Source: Chlorobiota bacterium
Lineage (GTDB): Bacteria > Bacteroidota > Ignavibacteria > OLB7
Direction: 5' to 3'
DNA length: 64,000 bases
Assembly: GCA_016710285.1 (NCBI GenBank)
Contig: JADJXR010000001.1
Coordinates: 1,984,001-2,048,000, forward strand
Below are positions 44,162 to 53,878 of this stretch, piece after piece. The translations under genes and the position numbers were made by a program. A model generated the notes under the pieces. It ran no database searches and had not been told where the DNA came from. It saw only the letters and a list, made by a program, of their open reading frames with translations. Every line of letters starts with the position of its first letter. The first letter of the stretch is position 1.

Positions 44162-47100
44162 ATGAGCGCCGACCATAACCACGAGTTCAACGGACTCTCC
44201 TTGCCGGTCATCAATGCCCAGGACCACATGCCAGAGGCAGATGACCACACGGAGGTCGGGATAAAATCCACGGTTGACCTTGCCGAAATCCGCGAGAAAC
44301 TGACGCAAAATCGCGGCCCACAGTATTGGAAAAGCTTGGAGCAACTGGCCGAAACCAAGGAATTCCAGGATCACATCAAGCATGAGTTCCCGTCGGGTGC
44401 GGACCAGATGCTGGACCCCGTTACCCGCCGCAGCTTCCTGAAAGTGATGGGGGCTTCGGTGGCACTGGCCGGGGTAAGTGCCTGCTTCAAGCAACCGGAT
44501 GAGAAGATCGTGCCGTTTGTGAAAGCTCCGGAACAGATCATCCCCGGCAAGCCGCTCTACTACGCAACGGCCTTAACCCTGGGGGGATATGCCACCGGCG
44601 TTTTGGTGGAAAGCCATCTTGGCCGCCCAACAAAAGTTGAAGGCAACCCGGACCACCCCGCAAGCCTGGGGGCAACCGATGCCTTCACACAGGCGGAAAT
44701 CCTGCGGATGTACGACCCCGACCGCTCCCAAACGGTCATCAATCGTGGCGAAATCTCCACGTGGAAAACATTTGCCGATGAGTTCTCCGCAAAGCTCGGA
44801 GTCCAAAAGGCAAAAGGGGGAGCGGGGCTGCGCATCCTTAGCGAAACTACCGCATCGCCAACATTAGGGGAGCAGATGCGCCAACTAATGGCGCAATACC
44901 CACAAGCCAAATGGATCCAGTACGATGCCGCCGGCCAGCACAACACCCGTGCCGGATTGCGCATGGCCTTGGGTCGCGATGCCGCCGCTAACTACAGCTT
45001 CGACAAAGCCAAAATTATCCTTTCGCTGGATGGCGACTTCTTGACGGCAATGCCCGGAAGTGTCCGCTATGCCCGGCATTTTGCCGATGGCCGCCGTGTC
45101 CGCAAGCCGGGGGATCCGATGAATCGCTTGTACGTTGCCGAAAGCTCGCCAACGCTAACCGGCGCAAAAGCCGATCACCGCTTGCCAACTATGGCCAGCG
45201 AGATTGAAAGCGTGGCGCGGATTATCGCCAGCAAACTTGGCGTTGCCGGCGCGGCCGCAACCAACGGAAAACCAGAATGGCAAAAATGGATTGACGCAGC
45301 CGTCAAGGACCTGCAAGCCAATCGCGGAGCCAGCCTTGTTGTTGCTGGCGAATCGCAACCAGCGGCGGTTCACGTGGTTGCCCACGCCATCAACCAGGCA
45401 CTGGGGAACATTGGCACCACCGTCAACTACATCGAGCCTGTTGAAAACGTCCAGGGCGACCAGCTTGAGGCAATGCGCCAATTAGCCGCCGATATGGATG
45501 CTGGGAATGTGGGGATGCTGATTGTCATCGGTGCCAATCCCGTCTATGATGCTCCGGCGGATCTTGACTTCGCCAAAAAAATGGAGAAAGTGGGGCTGCG
45601 GATTCACTTGGGCTTGTACCAGGACGAGACCTCGTGGCTGTCGCATTGGCACTTGCCGATGTCGCACGCGCTGGAATCCTGGGGCGATGCCCGCGCCTTC
45701 GACGGAACAACAACGATTGTCCAGCCGCTGATCGCGCCGTTGTACGATTCCAAATCGGTCCATGAACTGCTGGCGATGATGATGGATGCCAGCCCCAACG
45801 GCTACGAAATCGTCCGCAACTTCTGGAAAGAACGGCTTACCGGTGACTTCGAGAAAAGCTGGCAGATTGTGCTGAACGATGGGCTGGTGAAGCCAGAGAT
45901 GATGAAATCTGGAGTTACCACACCGGCAGCAACACCAGCACCCGCACCGTCCGCGCCTGCAACGCCGGCAGCTGATACGGCTGCCCCCGCGCCAGCGGCA
46001 CCGGCAAGCACGCCCGCGCCGACATCTTCGACAATCGCTGGAACTGGTGCGGTTCAAATCCCCCCGCCAACTCCGTACACATCGGCTGGGATGGAGCTGA
46101 ACTTCCGCCCCGACCCGAACATCCGCGATGGCCAGTATGCCAACAACGGTTGGTTGCAGGAGCTTCCAAAACCGCTAAGCCTGCTGACGTGGGATAACGC
46201 AGTTCTTATCGGCCCCAAAACAGCCGAGGAGCAAGGGCTGAAGAATTTTGACGTTGTTGATTTAGCGTATCAAGGGCGCATCGTCACCGGTCCGGTATGG
46301 GTGCTGCCGGGCCATCCCGATAAAAGCGTGACGGTCTATCTGGGCTATGGCCGCGAGCGTGCCGGGCGCGTTGGAACCAACCAAGGGTTCAATGCCTACA
46401 AGCTCCGGACCTCCAACGCCCCATGGTTTGGGCTTGGGTTGGAGCTTCGGAAGACGGGGGAGTTCTACCAGCTTGTCACCACGCAAGATCACTCCAGCAT
46501 CGAAGGGCGGAATCTTTATCGCTACGGAACCAACGACCAGTTCCAGAAGCAGCCAGATTTTGTGAAGGAGATGGAGCACGTCAAGGACCCAATCTCCCTC
46601 TACAAGCCATACGAGTACAGGGGATATGCATGGGGAATGGCGATTGACCTTACGGCCTGCATCGGCTGCAACGTTTGCACGATTGCCTGCCAAGCCGAAA
46701 ACAACATTCCGGTAGCTGGGAAGGATCAAGTCTTCATGGGGCGCGAGATGCACTGGATCCGCGTTGACCGCTACTTTGAAGGCGGGCTGGACAACCCGAT
46801 GGTTCACTATCAGCCCGTGCCATGTATGCAGTGCGAGCGCGCCTCGTGCGAGGTGGTGTGCCCGGTGGGGGCCACCGTCCACAGCGACGAAGGGTTGAAC
46901 GACATGGTCTATAACCGTTGCGTTGGCACGCGGTATTGCTCCAACAACTGCCCGTATAAAGTTCGCCGCTATAACTTCTTCCAATATTCCGATGAGAAGA
47001 CCCCGGTGGTCAAGTTGGGGCGGAACCCCGACGTGACGGTTCGGAACCGTGGTGTGATGGAGAAATGCACCTACTGCGTACAGCGGATCAACCATGCCCG

Positions 47101-47362
47101 CATTGATGCCAAGCGGGAAGGGCGTTCCATTTACGATGGTGAGATCAAGACCGCTTGCGAAATCGCTTGCCCAACCGGCGCGATCACCTTCGGCAACTTG
47201 AACGACCCGAAGAGTCGAGTGGTTGAGATGAAGAAGTCGAAGCTGAACTACCGTATGCTGGAAGAATTGAACACCGAGCCACGCACCAGCTATCTGGCAA
47301 GCATCCGTAACCCGAATCCTGAATTGGCCGAGCCTGTGAAGACCGAGAACAGCCATGCTTAA
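44162..47362 (+). CDS. actB: alternative complex III iron-sulfur subunit ActB
   Basis: Protein of 1066 residues from this start. It has a molybdopterin-oxidoreductase-like domain without a cofactor-site cysteine pattern and a C-terminal ferredoxin-like domain with four clusters: CIGCNVCTIAC, CMQCERASCEVVC, CVGTRYCSNNC and CTYCVQRI...CEIAC. Near residue 90 lies a twin-arginine-like signal, TRRSFLKVMGASVALAGVSAC, which would place a lipid-modified cysteine (C108) at its end. Between the two domains (about 45913-46047) is an unusual Ala/Pro-rich linker. ActB is the main electron-transfer subunit of the complex. The start is uncertain: a TTG at 44084 directly after actA gives 26 more residues. 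Confidence 0.93.
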   Translation: MSADHNHEFNGLSLPVINAQDHMPEADDHTEVGIKSTVDLAEIREKLTQNRGPQYWKSLEQLAETKEFQDHIKHEFPSGADQMLDPVTRRSFLKVMGASVALAGVSACFKQPDEKIVPFVKAPEQIIPGKPLYYATALTLGGYATGVLVESHLGRPTKVEGNPDHPASLGATDAFTQAEILRMYDPDRSQTVINRGEISTWKTFADEFSAKLGVQKAKGGAGLRILSETTASPTLGEQMRQLMAQYPQAKWIQYDAAGQHNTRAGLRMALGRDAAANYSFDKAKIILSLDGDFLTAMPGSVRYARHFADGRRVRKPGDPMNRLYVAESSPTLTGAKADHRLPTMASEIESVARIIASKLGVAGAAATNGKPEWQKWIDAAVKDLQANRGASLVVAGESQPAAVHVVAHAINQALGNIGTTVNYIEPVENVQGDQLEAMRQLAADMDAGNVGMLIVIGANPVYDAPADLDFAKKMEKVGLRIHLGLYQDETSWLSHWHLPMSHALESWGDARAFDGTTTIVQPLIAPLYDSKSVHELLAMMMDASPNGYEIVRNFWKERLTGDFEKSWQIVLNDGLVKPEMMKSGVTTPAATPAPAPSAPATPAADTAAPAPAAPASTPAPTSSTIAGTGAVQIPPPTPYTSAGMELNFRPDPNIRDGQYANNGWLQELPKPLSLLTWDNAVLIGPKTAEEQGLKNFDVVDLAYQGRIVTGPVWVLPGHPDKSVTVYLGYGRERAGRVGTNQGFNAYKLRTSNAPWFGLGLELRKTGEFYQLVTTQDHSSIEGRNLYRYGTNDQFQKQPDFVKEMEHVKDPISLYKPYEYRGYAWGMAIDLTACIGCNVCTIACQAENNIPVAGKDQVFMGREMHWIRVDRYFEGGLDNPMVHYQPVPCMQCERASCEVVCPVGATVHSDEGLNDMVYNRCVGTRYCSNNCPYKVRRYNFFQYSDEKTPVVKLGRNPDVTVRNRGVMEKCTYCVQRINHARIDAKREGRSIYDGEIKTACEIACPTGAITFGNLNDPKSRVVEMKKSKLNYRMLEELNTEPRTSYLASIRNPNPELAEPVKTENSHA

Positions 47363-48806
47363 CGATACCCAGACAGAACAAACAACACTGCCGACGCAGC
47401 GGGGCGCACAGCTTGTGACGGTCAACGAAGTCCCCGCCACGATAGACCAAACCAACTTCCCAGTCTTGGGACCGGGGGCGAAGGACTACGAGTCCGTCAC
47501 TGGCAAGATCAGCAACTTGGTGCTCCGCAAAGGGTTCAGCAAGGGCTGGGTTGTCGGCTTCGGCATTGCCTTCATGCTCCTGATGCTCTTCCTGTACGCA
47601 GTGACGGTACTGCTGGTGAAGGGGATTGGGGTTTGGGGTATCAACATCCCGGTTGGGTGGGGCTTTGCTATTGTCAACTTTGTGTGGTGGATCGGTATCG
47701 GCCACGCTGGTACGTTGATTTCTGCCATTCTTCTGCTGCTACGCCAGGACTGGCGAACCTCGATCAACCGCTTTGCCGAGGCAATGACCCTGTTCGCAGT
47801 GGCTTGCGCGGGACTGTTCCCCATTCTCCACTTGGGTCGCCCGCAGTTGTTCTACTGGCTGCTTCCGTACTTCCCGAACACAATGGCCTTGCTGCCGCAG
47901 TTCCGTTCGCCGTTGTTGTGGGACGTGTTCGCGGTTTCCACCTACGGGACGGTGTCGCTGCTGTTCTGGTTTGTGGGGCTTATTCCTGACCTTGCTTCGC
48001 TGCGCGACCGCGCAACCACGCGGGGCAAGCAGATGATCTACGGCGCGTTATCGCTTGGCTGGCGCGGTTCGGCGGTTCACTGGAAACGCTACACCACCAT
48101 CTACATGATCCTTGCCGGCATTTCAACGCCGCTGGTGTTGTCGGTCCATACCGTCGTGAGTTTTGACTTTGCTGTGTCGCAGATCCCAGGCTGGCACGCC
48201 ACAATCTTCCCGCCGTACTTCGTTGCCGGCGCAATCTTCAGCGGCTTTGCAATGGTGCTGACGCTTGGCATACCGCTTCGGAAATACTACGGGCTGGAGG
48301 ATTACATCACCCCGCGCCACATGAACAACATGGCAAAAGTGATGTTGGCCACCGGCTTGATTGTGGTGTATGGATACTCCCAAGAAGCGTTTATGGGGTG
48401 GTACAGCGCGGCGGATTATGAGAAGTACATGATCTGGAACCGGATGACCGGACCGTATGCGCCGGCATATTGGGCACTGATCTTCTGCAACGGCATCGTC
48501 CCGCAACTTCTCTGGATGCGGAAATTCCGCACCAACACGGTCTGGCTGTGGTGCATCTCCATCGTGGTGAACGTTGGAATGTGGCTGGAGCGCTACGTGA
48601 TTGTGGTGATCAGCCTCCATCGGGACTTCATGCCGTCGGCATGGGGCTACTACAACCCGTCGTTCTATGACTGGGCCACGTACATTGGCACCATCGGCTT
48701 GTTCCTAACGCTCTTCTTCTTGTTCGTTCGCTTCTTGCCGGTGATTGCTGTTTCCGAGATTCGCGAGCTTGTTCACATCGAACACTCCAAACACGGGAAG
48801 CACTAA
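47355..48806 (+). CDS. actC: alternative complex III membrane subunit ActC (NrfD-like)
   Basis: Protein of 483 residues with about ten transmembrane helices of the NrfD/PsrC family. The N-terminal cytoplasmic stretch ends ...ISNLVLRKGFSKGWVVG and the first helices contain WWIGIGHAGTLISAILLLLRQDWRTSINRFAEAMTLFAV, a conserved ActC segment. ActC is proposed to form a quinol-binding site and part of a proton pathway. The start ATG overlaps actB by 8 bases, indicating translational coupling. Confidence 0.95.
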   Translation: MLNDTQTEQTTLPTQRGAQLVTVNEVPATIDQTNFPVLGPGAKDYESVTGKISNLVLRKGFSKGWVVGFGIAFMLLMLFLYAVTVLLVKGIGVWGINIPVGWGFAIVNFVWWIGIGHAGTLISAILLLLRQDWRTSINRFAEAMTLFAVACAGLFPILHLGRPQLFYWLLPYFPNTMALLPQFRSPLLWDVFAVSTYGTVSLLFWFVGLIPDLASLRDRATTRGKQMIYGALSLGWRGSAVHWKRYTTIYMILAGISTPLVLSVHTVVSFDFAVSQIPGWHATIFPPYFVAGAIFSGFAMVLTLGIPLRKYYGLEDYITPRHMNNMAKVMLATGLIVVYGYSQEAFMGWYSAADYEKYMIWNRMTGPYAPAYWALIFCNGIVPQLLWMRKFRTNTVWLWCISIVVNVGMWLERYVIVVISLHRDFMPSAWGYYNPSFYDWATYIGTIGLFLTLFFLFVRFLPVIAVSEIRELVHIEHSKHGKH

Positions 48807-48897
48807 AACAAGAAAATGGTCCATCAGCAAGGCTGCAACGGCGTTGCTGCGGCGGAGAAAGCGTGATAACCGACAACTGAGTACTACATTTTTAATC

Positions 48898-49440
48898 ATG
48901 GAGCCAGCAACACAACCCCCGATCTACGGGCTGATGGCGGAGTTCGCGACCTCCGAGGCACTGCTTAATGCAACGCAACGGGCAAACAAAGCGGGCTACC
49001 GCCAGATGGATGCCTACTCACCAATTCCTGTGGAAGGAGTTACCGAGGCTATTGGGTTCAAAACCAAGTTGCCATGGGGGATTTTCTGCGGAGGGTTAGC
49101 CGGAGCAGTGTTCGGGATGGGACTGCAGTATTGGGCTGCGGTAATCTACTATCCGATGAACATCGGTGGGCGGCCCATGTTCAGTATCCCGTCGTTCATC
49201 CCTGTCACCTTCGAGACCACGGTGCTGTTTTCGGTGCTGACAGCGGTCTTCGGGATGATTATTCTGAACAAGCTCCCGATGCCGTACCATCCGGTCTTCA
49301 ACGTTGAAGGCTTTGCCCGCGCCAGCACCGACCGGTTCTTCCTTGCTATCGAATCAACCGACCCCAAATTCGACCGCCAACGGACCTGGGAGTTCTTGGA
49401 ATCCTTGAAGCCAGAAAGCCTTGCGGAGGTGCCTCACTAA
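48898..49440 (+). CDS. actD: alternative complex III subunit ActD (DUF3341)
   Basis: Protein of 180 residues with the DUF3341 signature: YGLMAEFATSEALLNATQRANKAGYRQMDAYSPIPVEG, then two transmembrane segments around IFCGGLAGAVFGMGLQYWAAVIYYPMNIGGRPMFSIPSFIPVTFE. It is a membrane-peripheral subunit that stabilises the complex. I chose the ATG at 48898; the upstream open frame covers the end of actC. Its stop overlaps the start of actE by one base. Confidence 0.93.
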   Translation: MEPATQPPIYGLMAEFATSEALLNATQRANKAGYRQMDAYSPIPVEGVTEAIGFKTKLPWGIFCGGLAGAVFGMGLQYWAAVIYYPMNIGGRPMFSIPSFIPVTFETTVLFSVLTAVFGMIILNKLPMPYHPVFNVEGFARASTDRFFLAIESTDPKFDRQRTWEFLESLKPESLAEVPH

Positions 49441-50090
49441 TGAACGCAACCATGCGACACCTTCTACCATTTCTCCTGTTGGCCCTGATTGCTACGGGTT
49501 GCCAGGAGATGTACGATCAGCCAAAAGTGAAGCCGCTTTCAAAAAGCGATTTCTTCGACGATGCGCTTGGCGCGCGCCAGCCGATTGCTGGAACCGTTGC
49601 ACGCGGCCACATGAAGCTGGACGACCAACTCTACACCGGCAAAGCCCCCGCCAGCGCAGCAAAACCTGCTGGCGATAGTGGCGCGTCGGGTGCTGCGTCC
49701 GGCGTTCCGGCCCAATGGGCCACCAGCGATCTTTCCTGGACCTTCCCAATGCCCGTCACGCGTGAAGTCCTGGTTCGCGGCCATGAGCAGTTCAACGTCT
49801 TCTGCTCCCCCTGCCACGGCAGGCTTGGCGATGGGAAGGGGATGATTGTGCAGCGCGGCTTCAAGGCCCCGCCATCGTTCCACGAAGAACGCCTGCGGAC
49901 CGCTCCGCCGGGGTATGTGTTCAACGTTATCACCAACGGCTTCGGCGTGATGTACAGCTACGCCTCGCGCGTGCCGGTGAAGGATCGCTGGGCAATCGCT
50001 GCCTATATCAAGGCACTGCAGCTCAGCCAAAACATGGATGCCTCCCAATTGACCGCCGAGCAACAAGCGGCACTGGAGGGAAAGAAATAA
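49440..50090 (+). CDS. actE: alternative complex III monohaem cytochrome c subunit ActE
   Basis: Lipoprotein of 216 residues with lipobox LIATGC (C21) and one haem site, CSPCH, in FNVFCSPCHGRLGDGKGMI. It is the cytochrome c domain that receives electrons from ActA and passes them on to the caa3 oxidase. After the haem, PPSFHEERLRTAPPGYVFNVITNGFGVMYSYASRVP gives the typical Met-ligand region. An Ala/Gly/Ser-rich linker (about residues 66-95) separates the lipid anchor from the haem domain. Confidence 0.95.
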   Translation: MNATMRHLLPFLLLALIATGCQEMYDQPKVKPLSKSDFFDDALGARQPIAGTVARGHMKLDDQLYTGKAPASAAKPAGDSGASGAASGVPAQWATSDLSWTFPMPVTREVLVRGHEQFNVFCSPCHGRLGDGKGMIVQRGFKAPPSFHEERLRTAPPGYVFNVITNGFGVMYSYASRVPVKDRWAIAAYIKALQLSQNMDASQLTAEQQAALEGKK

Positions 50091-50091
50091 C

Positions 50092-51354
50092 ATGGCTCGT
50101 AATTTTAACGCAATCGCAAACGACGAGAACGTCCAGCCGGGCATCAATGGCTTGCAGAAAAAAGCCATTGCGGCGGCGGCGGTTGGGGTGGCGTTGCTGG
50201 TGGTGGGTGCCATTAGTGATGCCGACCAGTTCTATCGCTCCTATCTGCTGGGCTATATCTATTGGGTGCTTATCTCGGTAGGGATGTTCACCCTGTATGC
50301 CCTCCACAACACTGTCTCCGGCGCGTGGGGGTTCACCATTCGCCGTTTCCTTGAGACCGGCGTGCGGACGCTTCCACTGATGTTGGTGCTGTTTGTGCCA
50401 ATCATTTTTGGGATGCACAGTTTGTATGAATGGACCCATGCCGATGTGGTTGCCAAAGATCATATCCTTCAGCAGAAAGCCCCATACCTGAACGAAACGT
50501 TCTTCATTATTCGGTTGGTGTTCTACTTCGCGCTCTGGTCAGGCCTCGGTTTCTACTTGATCAAGCTGAATCGCCAGATCGAAGAGAACCGCGACCCGAA
50601 GAACCTTGGCAAAGTCCAGAAACTGAGCGCAGTAACGTTGCTGCTGATTATTCTAACAGGAACATTTGCTGCGGTGGACTGGATGATGTCGCTGGAGCCG
50701 CATTGGTTCAGCACCATCTACGGCATATTGTTCGCTGGCAGCGCGGCCTTGTCGGCGTTGGCCGTTACCATCGGCTTAGTGGTGAAGTTCCGCGCCACTC
50801 GTCCACTTAGCAACTTCCTTGCTCCACGCATTTTCCATGACTACGGAACGTTGATGTTCACCATGACGATGTTCTGGGCGTACATCTCCTTCTCGCAGTT
50901 CATCATTATCTGGTCCGGCAACGTGGCCGAGGAAACCCCGTGGTATGCTGTCCGCATGGCCAACGAATGGGGAACAATCGGCTGGGGGTTGGTCTTCTTT
51001 CACTTTGCCCTTCCCTGGGTTATCCTCCTCTCGAAAAAAGTGAAGCGAAGCCCGAAACTCTTGTTCGGGGTTGCTTTGTGGATGCTGTTCATGCGGTTCG
51101 TTGACCTGTTCTGGTTGATTGCCCCGGCCCATCTCCGCTCAACGTTTTCCTTCCACTGGCTGGACCTTGCCGCGCCGCTGGCAATCGGCGGAATTTGGCT
51201 GACCTACTACTGCCAACAACTGAAAGGAAAAACGCTGATGACCGTGTGGGATCCACGCTTGGAGGACGCATGGCATCGCATCGAACACGCCGACGCAGCC
51301 GACGCCGCACGATTTGAGGACACACCGATGGCAAAGGAGGGAATCCATGGCTAA
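50092..51354 (+). CDS. actF: alternative complex III membrane subunit ActF (NrfD-like)
   Basis: Protein of 420 residues with about ten transmembrane helices, the second NrfD-like membrane subunit of the complex, thought to carry a second quinone site or half-channel. Signatures: VLISVGMFTLYALHNTVSGAWGFTIRRFLETGVRTLPLM and HDYGTLMFTMTMFWAYISFSQFIIIWSGNVAEETPWY. The ATG follows the actE stop by one base; the end overlaps the next gene by eight bases. Confidence 0.95.
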   Translation: MARNFNAIANDENVQPGINGLQKKAIAAAAVGVALLVVGAISDADQFYRSYLLGYIYWVLISVGMFTLYALHNTVSGAWGFTIRRFLETGVRTLPLMLVLFVPIIFGMHSLYEWTHADVVAKDHILQQKAPYLNETFFIIRLVFYFALWSGLGFYLIKLNRQIEENRDPKNLGKVQKLSAVTLLLIILTGTFAAVDWMMSLEPHWFSTIYGILFAGSAALSALAVTIGLVVKFRATRPLSNFLAPRIFHDYGTLMFTMTMFWAYISFSQFIIIWSGNVAEETPWYAVRMANEWGTIGWGLVFFHFALPWVILLSKKVKRSPKLLFGVALWMLFMRFVDLFWLIAPAHLRSTFSFHWLDLAAPLAIGGIWLTYYCQQLKGKTLMTVWDPRLEDAWHRIEHADAADAARFEDTPMAKEGIHG

Positions 51355-51796
51355 TCATCACGACCACTCCACCGACGAGCATATCCACGAGTCGTCGGAT
51401 ATCGAAGTTAAGCCTGTTGCCAAGTTCATGGCGATTCTGTTTATCGGCGTGGGGATCGTTATGGTGCTGATGTGGGGAATTATGGAGTTGTTGGAGATGC
51501 GCGCCGCCAAAGCCGACGTGGCACGCTCGCCGGTGTACGATACCGTGCGCGTGATGAAAGAACCACGCCTGCAAACCCATGCCTACGACGACCTGAAAGC
51601 ATTCCGCTCCCACGAAGACTCCCTGGTGAACGGCTATGGTTGGGTGGATAAAGCCAGCAACAAAGCCCATGTTCCCATTGAGGTGGCCATTGAACAACTG
51701 GCCGCCAAAGGCCTTCCCTCCGTTCCGGTGGATAGTGCTGCGGCAAAGAAACATGCCGCAACCTACGAACCTGGCGAGAGCAACGGCGGACGGTAA
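51347..51796 (+). CDS. small single-span membrane protein of the act locus
   Basis: Protein of 149 residues starting MANHHDHSTDEHIHESSD (His/Asp-rich), with one transmembrane segment near residues 28-48 (FMAILFIGVGIVMVLMWGIM) and a soluble C-terminal part. The latter ends with a segment (GWVDKASNKAHVPIEVAIEQLAAKGLP) reminiscent of a small helical module seen in complex III or caa3-associated proteins of Bacteroidota. A strong ribosome site, AAGGAGG (51334-51340), precedes the ATG, and the gene overlaps actF by 8 bases. In some act loci a small actG-like gene sits here; I have no direct family match. Confidence 0.65.
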   Translation: MANHHDHSTDEHIHESSDIEVKPVAKFMAILFIGVGIVMVLMWGIMELLEMRAAKADVARSPVYDTVRVMKEPRLQTHAYDDLKAFRSHEDSLVNGYGWVDKASNKAHVPIEVAIEQLAAKGLPSVPVDSAAAKKHAATYEPGESNGGR

Positions 51797-51818
51797 GAAC
51801 ACCGTCCAACACACCAAA

Positions 51819-51837
51819 GCCTAATTATGAATTAGGC
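51819..51837 (+). terminator. hairpin between the act and cox parts of the locus
   Basis: Perfect 8-bp stem GCCTAATT/AATTAGGC with loop ATG, followed by CATTTTAG. It is too weak in T residues to be a strong terminator and may partly attenuate transcription into the oxidase genes. Confidence 0.5.
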
Positions 51838-51861
51838 CATTTTAGAGACGATGGTGATATC

Positions 51862-52728
51862 ATGAAGACGGTGTTTCGCATAGCAGTTCTTTGGCTTTTG
51901 CTGTTGGTTGGCGTTGGGCGCACGCTTGCGCAAGGCTCGCCGCCGCAGCCCGGGAACAAGTACGCCAAGCAGGTGAATATCGAGCAACGCTTGGGCGCGC
52001 AGGTTCGCCCCGATCTCACCTTCCGTGATGAAAACGGAAAGAGCGTAACGTTGGGGGAGTATCTGGGGAAGCGTCCGGTTATCCTCACGCTGGTCTACTA
52101 CCAATGCCCGATGCTCTGCACCCAGGTGCTGAACGGGCTGGTGAAATCGCTGAAAGTGATGAAGGAGGAGCCTGGGGTAGATTTCGACTTGGTGACGATC
52201 AGCATTGACCCCAAAGAAACGCCGGCACTGGCCTTGCAGAAAAAAGGGGCGTACCTGACGGAGTACGAGCGTGCGGGGGCCGCGGCAAACTGGCACTTCT
52301 TGACCGGAGATGAAGCCGCAATCCGTAGCGTTGCCGATTCGGTGGGCTTCCGGTATCTGTACGACACAGCCTCTGGCCAATACGCCCACGCTGCGGGGAT
52401 CATGGTGCTAACGCCTGCCGGAAAAGTTGCTGGCTACCAGTACACCGTGGAGTTCGCGCCAAACGAATTGCAGCGCACCCTTGCCGATGCCCTGAAGGAA
52501 AAAATTGGCAAGCCGATTGAGCCATTGATCTGGCTCTGCTTTGAATACGATCCGCTGACAGCCAAGTATGGCTTCTCGATACGGAAGGCATTGCAAAGCG
52601 GCTCCATCTTGATGGCGATCGGGGTGGCCACAATGGTGGTGATCCTAAAACGCCGCGAACGCAAAACACGAATAGATGATCCGGCATTGCTGCGGGCAAT
52701 GAAAACAGGATCAACCATGAAAAATTGA
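51862..52728 (+). CDS. SCO1/SenC-family copper chaperone
   Basis: Protein of 288 residues, signal peptide then thioredoxin fold. The copper-binding CxxxC is in YYQCPMLCTQ (C82, C86) and the distal histidine in QYAHAAG. SCO proteins deliver copper to the CuA site of cytochrome oxidase subunit II, the gene that follows. An additional C-terminal transmembrane segment (SGSILMAIGVATMVVILKRRERK) anchors it at the far end, an arrangement common in Bacteroidota. It lies in the act-cox cluster, as expected for its role. Confidence 0.93.
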   Translation: MKTVFRIAVLWLLLLVGVGRTLAQGSPPQPGNKYAKQVNIEQRLGAQVRPDLTFRDENGKSVTLGEYLGKRPVILTLVYYQCPMLCTQVLNGLVKSLKVMKEEPGVDFDLVTISIDPKETPALALQKKGAYLTEYERAGAAANWHFLTGDEAAIRSVADSVGFRYLYDTASGQYAHAAGIMVLTPAGKVAGYQYTVEFAPNELQRTLADALKEKIGKPIEPLIWLCFEYDPLTAKYGFSIRKALQSGSILMAIGVATMVVILKRRERKTRIDDPALLRAMKTGSTMKN

Positions 52729-52873
52729 TGAAGAAGGGGTTGAAAGAAGCGCAGAGCACCGCGAAGAAGAGATTGGTGGTTGGTATAACTGGCGATTAGT
52801 AAGGGTTCCTTTGCTAATGGCCAACGACGAAGGATTTTCACTTGCAACTGACAACTGACTAATACACCAAATT

Positions 52874-53875
52874 ATGCTGTGGGAACTTCCCTTAATGCCG
52901 CAACAGGCCTCCACGATTGCTGAAAAAGTGGATGCGCTTTACCTGTTCCTCTGGGGGCTTACGGCGTTTTTTACCCTGCTGATCTTCGTGCTCATCCTTG
53001 TATTCGCTGTGAAATACAAGCGTGGAAAGGTGGCCGACCGCAGCAACGCCCCCGACACCGATCACAAGCTAGAGGCTGTGTGGATTGTTGTTCCGCTGGC
53101 TATCTCGCTGGTTATCTTCGGCTGGGCAACCAGCATCTTCTTTGAACAGGTGCGGCCACCGGCCGATGCTGTGGAGTACTTTGCCACCGGCAAGCAATGG
53201 ATGTGGAAATTCCAAAGCCCCGAAGGGAAACGCGAAGTGAACGAGCTTCACGTCCCCAAAGGGCGGAATATCAAGGTGACAATGACCAGCGAGGATGTTC
53301 TGCACGACCTGTTCTTCCCCGCCTTCCGCACCAAAGCCGACGTGCTTCCCGGGCGATACACCAACGTCTGGTTCAACGCCACAAAAACCGGGACATTCCA
53401 CATTTTCTGTGCTGAATACTGCGGGATGCAGCATTCGCTGATGATCGGCAAGGTGATTGTGATGGAACCCGACGAGTACGAACGCTGGCTGACCAGTGCC
53501 GCCAGCGGAACCGCAGGCCAAGCCACCGCCGATGCCAGCGAGACACCAGCACAAGCCGGGGAACGGCTCTTCACACAATATGGCTGCCAGACCTGCCATC
53601 AAGGTGCGTCCGGGACGCTTGGCCCGTCGTTGGCTGGGGTGTACGGGTCGGAAGTTGAATTGCAAAACGGCGAGAAAGTCAAGGCTGATGATGATTACAT
53701 GCGGGAGTCCATCCTTAATTCATCAGCGAAAATTGTGAAGGGATATCAGGCGGTAATGCCGAACTTCAAAGGGCAGATTTCGGAGGAGGAGGTGATGAAC
53801 CTTATCGCCTACATCAAGGCACAGCAAGGAAGCGGCGCAACCGCACAGAACCTGACACCAACCGGCAAGCGATAA
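52874..53875 (+). CDS. coxB: cytochrome c oxidase subunit II with cytochrome c domain
   Basis: Protein of 333 residues. Two transmembrane segments flank residues ~20-90. The CuA domain has an H in DVLHDLFFPAFRTK and the CAEYCGMQHSLM motif (two Cys, His, Met). The C-terminal ~100 residues are a fused cytochrome c with CQTCH (FTQYGCQTCHQGASGTLGPSLAGVYG), so this is a caa3-type subunit II. A 145-base gap separates it from the SCO gene. Confidence 0.95.
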   Translation: MLWELPLMPQQASTIAEKVDALYLFLWGLTAFFTLLIFVLILVFAVKYKRGKVADRSNAPDTDHKLEAVWIVVPLAISLVIFGWATSIFFEQVRPPADAVEYFATGKQWMWKFQSPEGKREVNELHVPKGRNIKVTMTSEDVLHDLFFPAFRTKADVLPGRYTNVWFNATKTGTFHIFCAEYCGMQHSLMIGKVIVMEPDEYERWLTSAASGTAGQATADASETPAQAGERLFTQYGCQTCHQGASGTLGPSLAGVYGSEVELQNGEKVKADDDYMRESILNSSAKIVKGYQAVMPNFKGQISEEEVMNLIAYIKAQQGSGATAQNLTPTGKR

Positions 53876-53878
53876 CCC

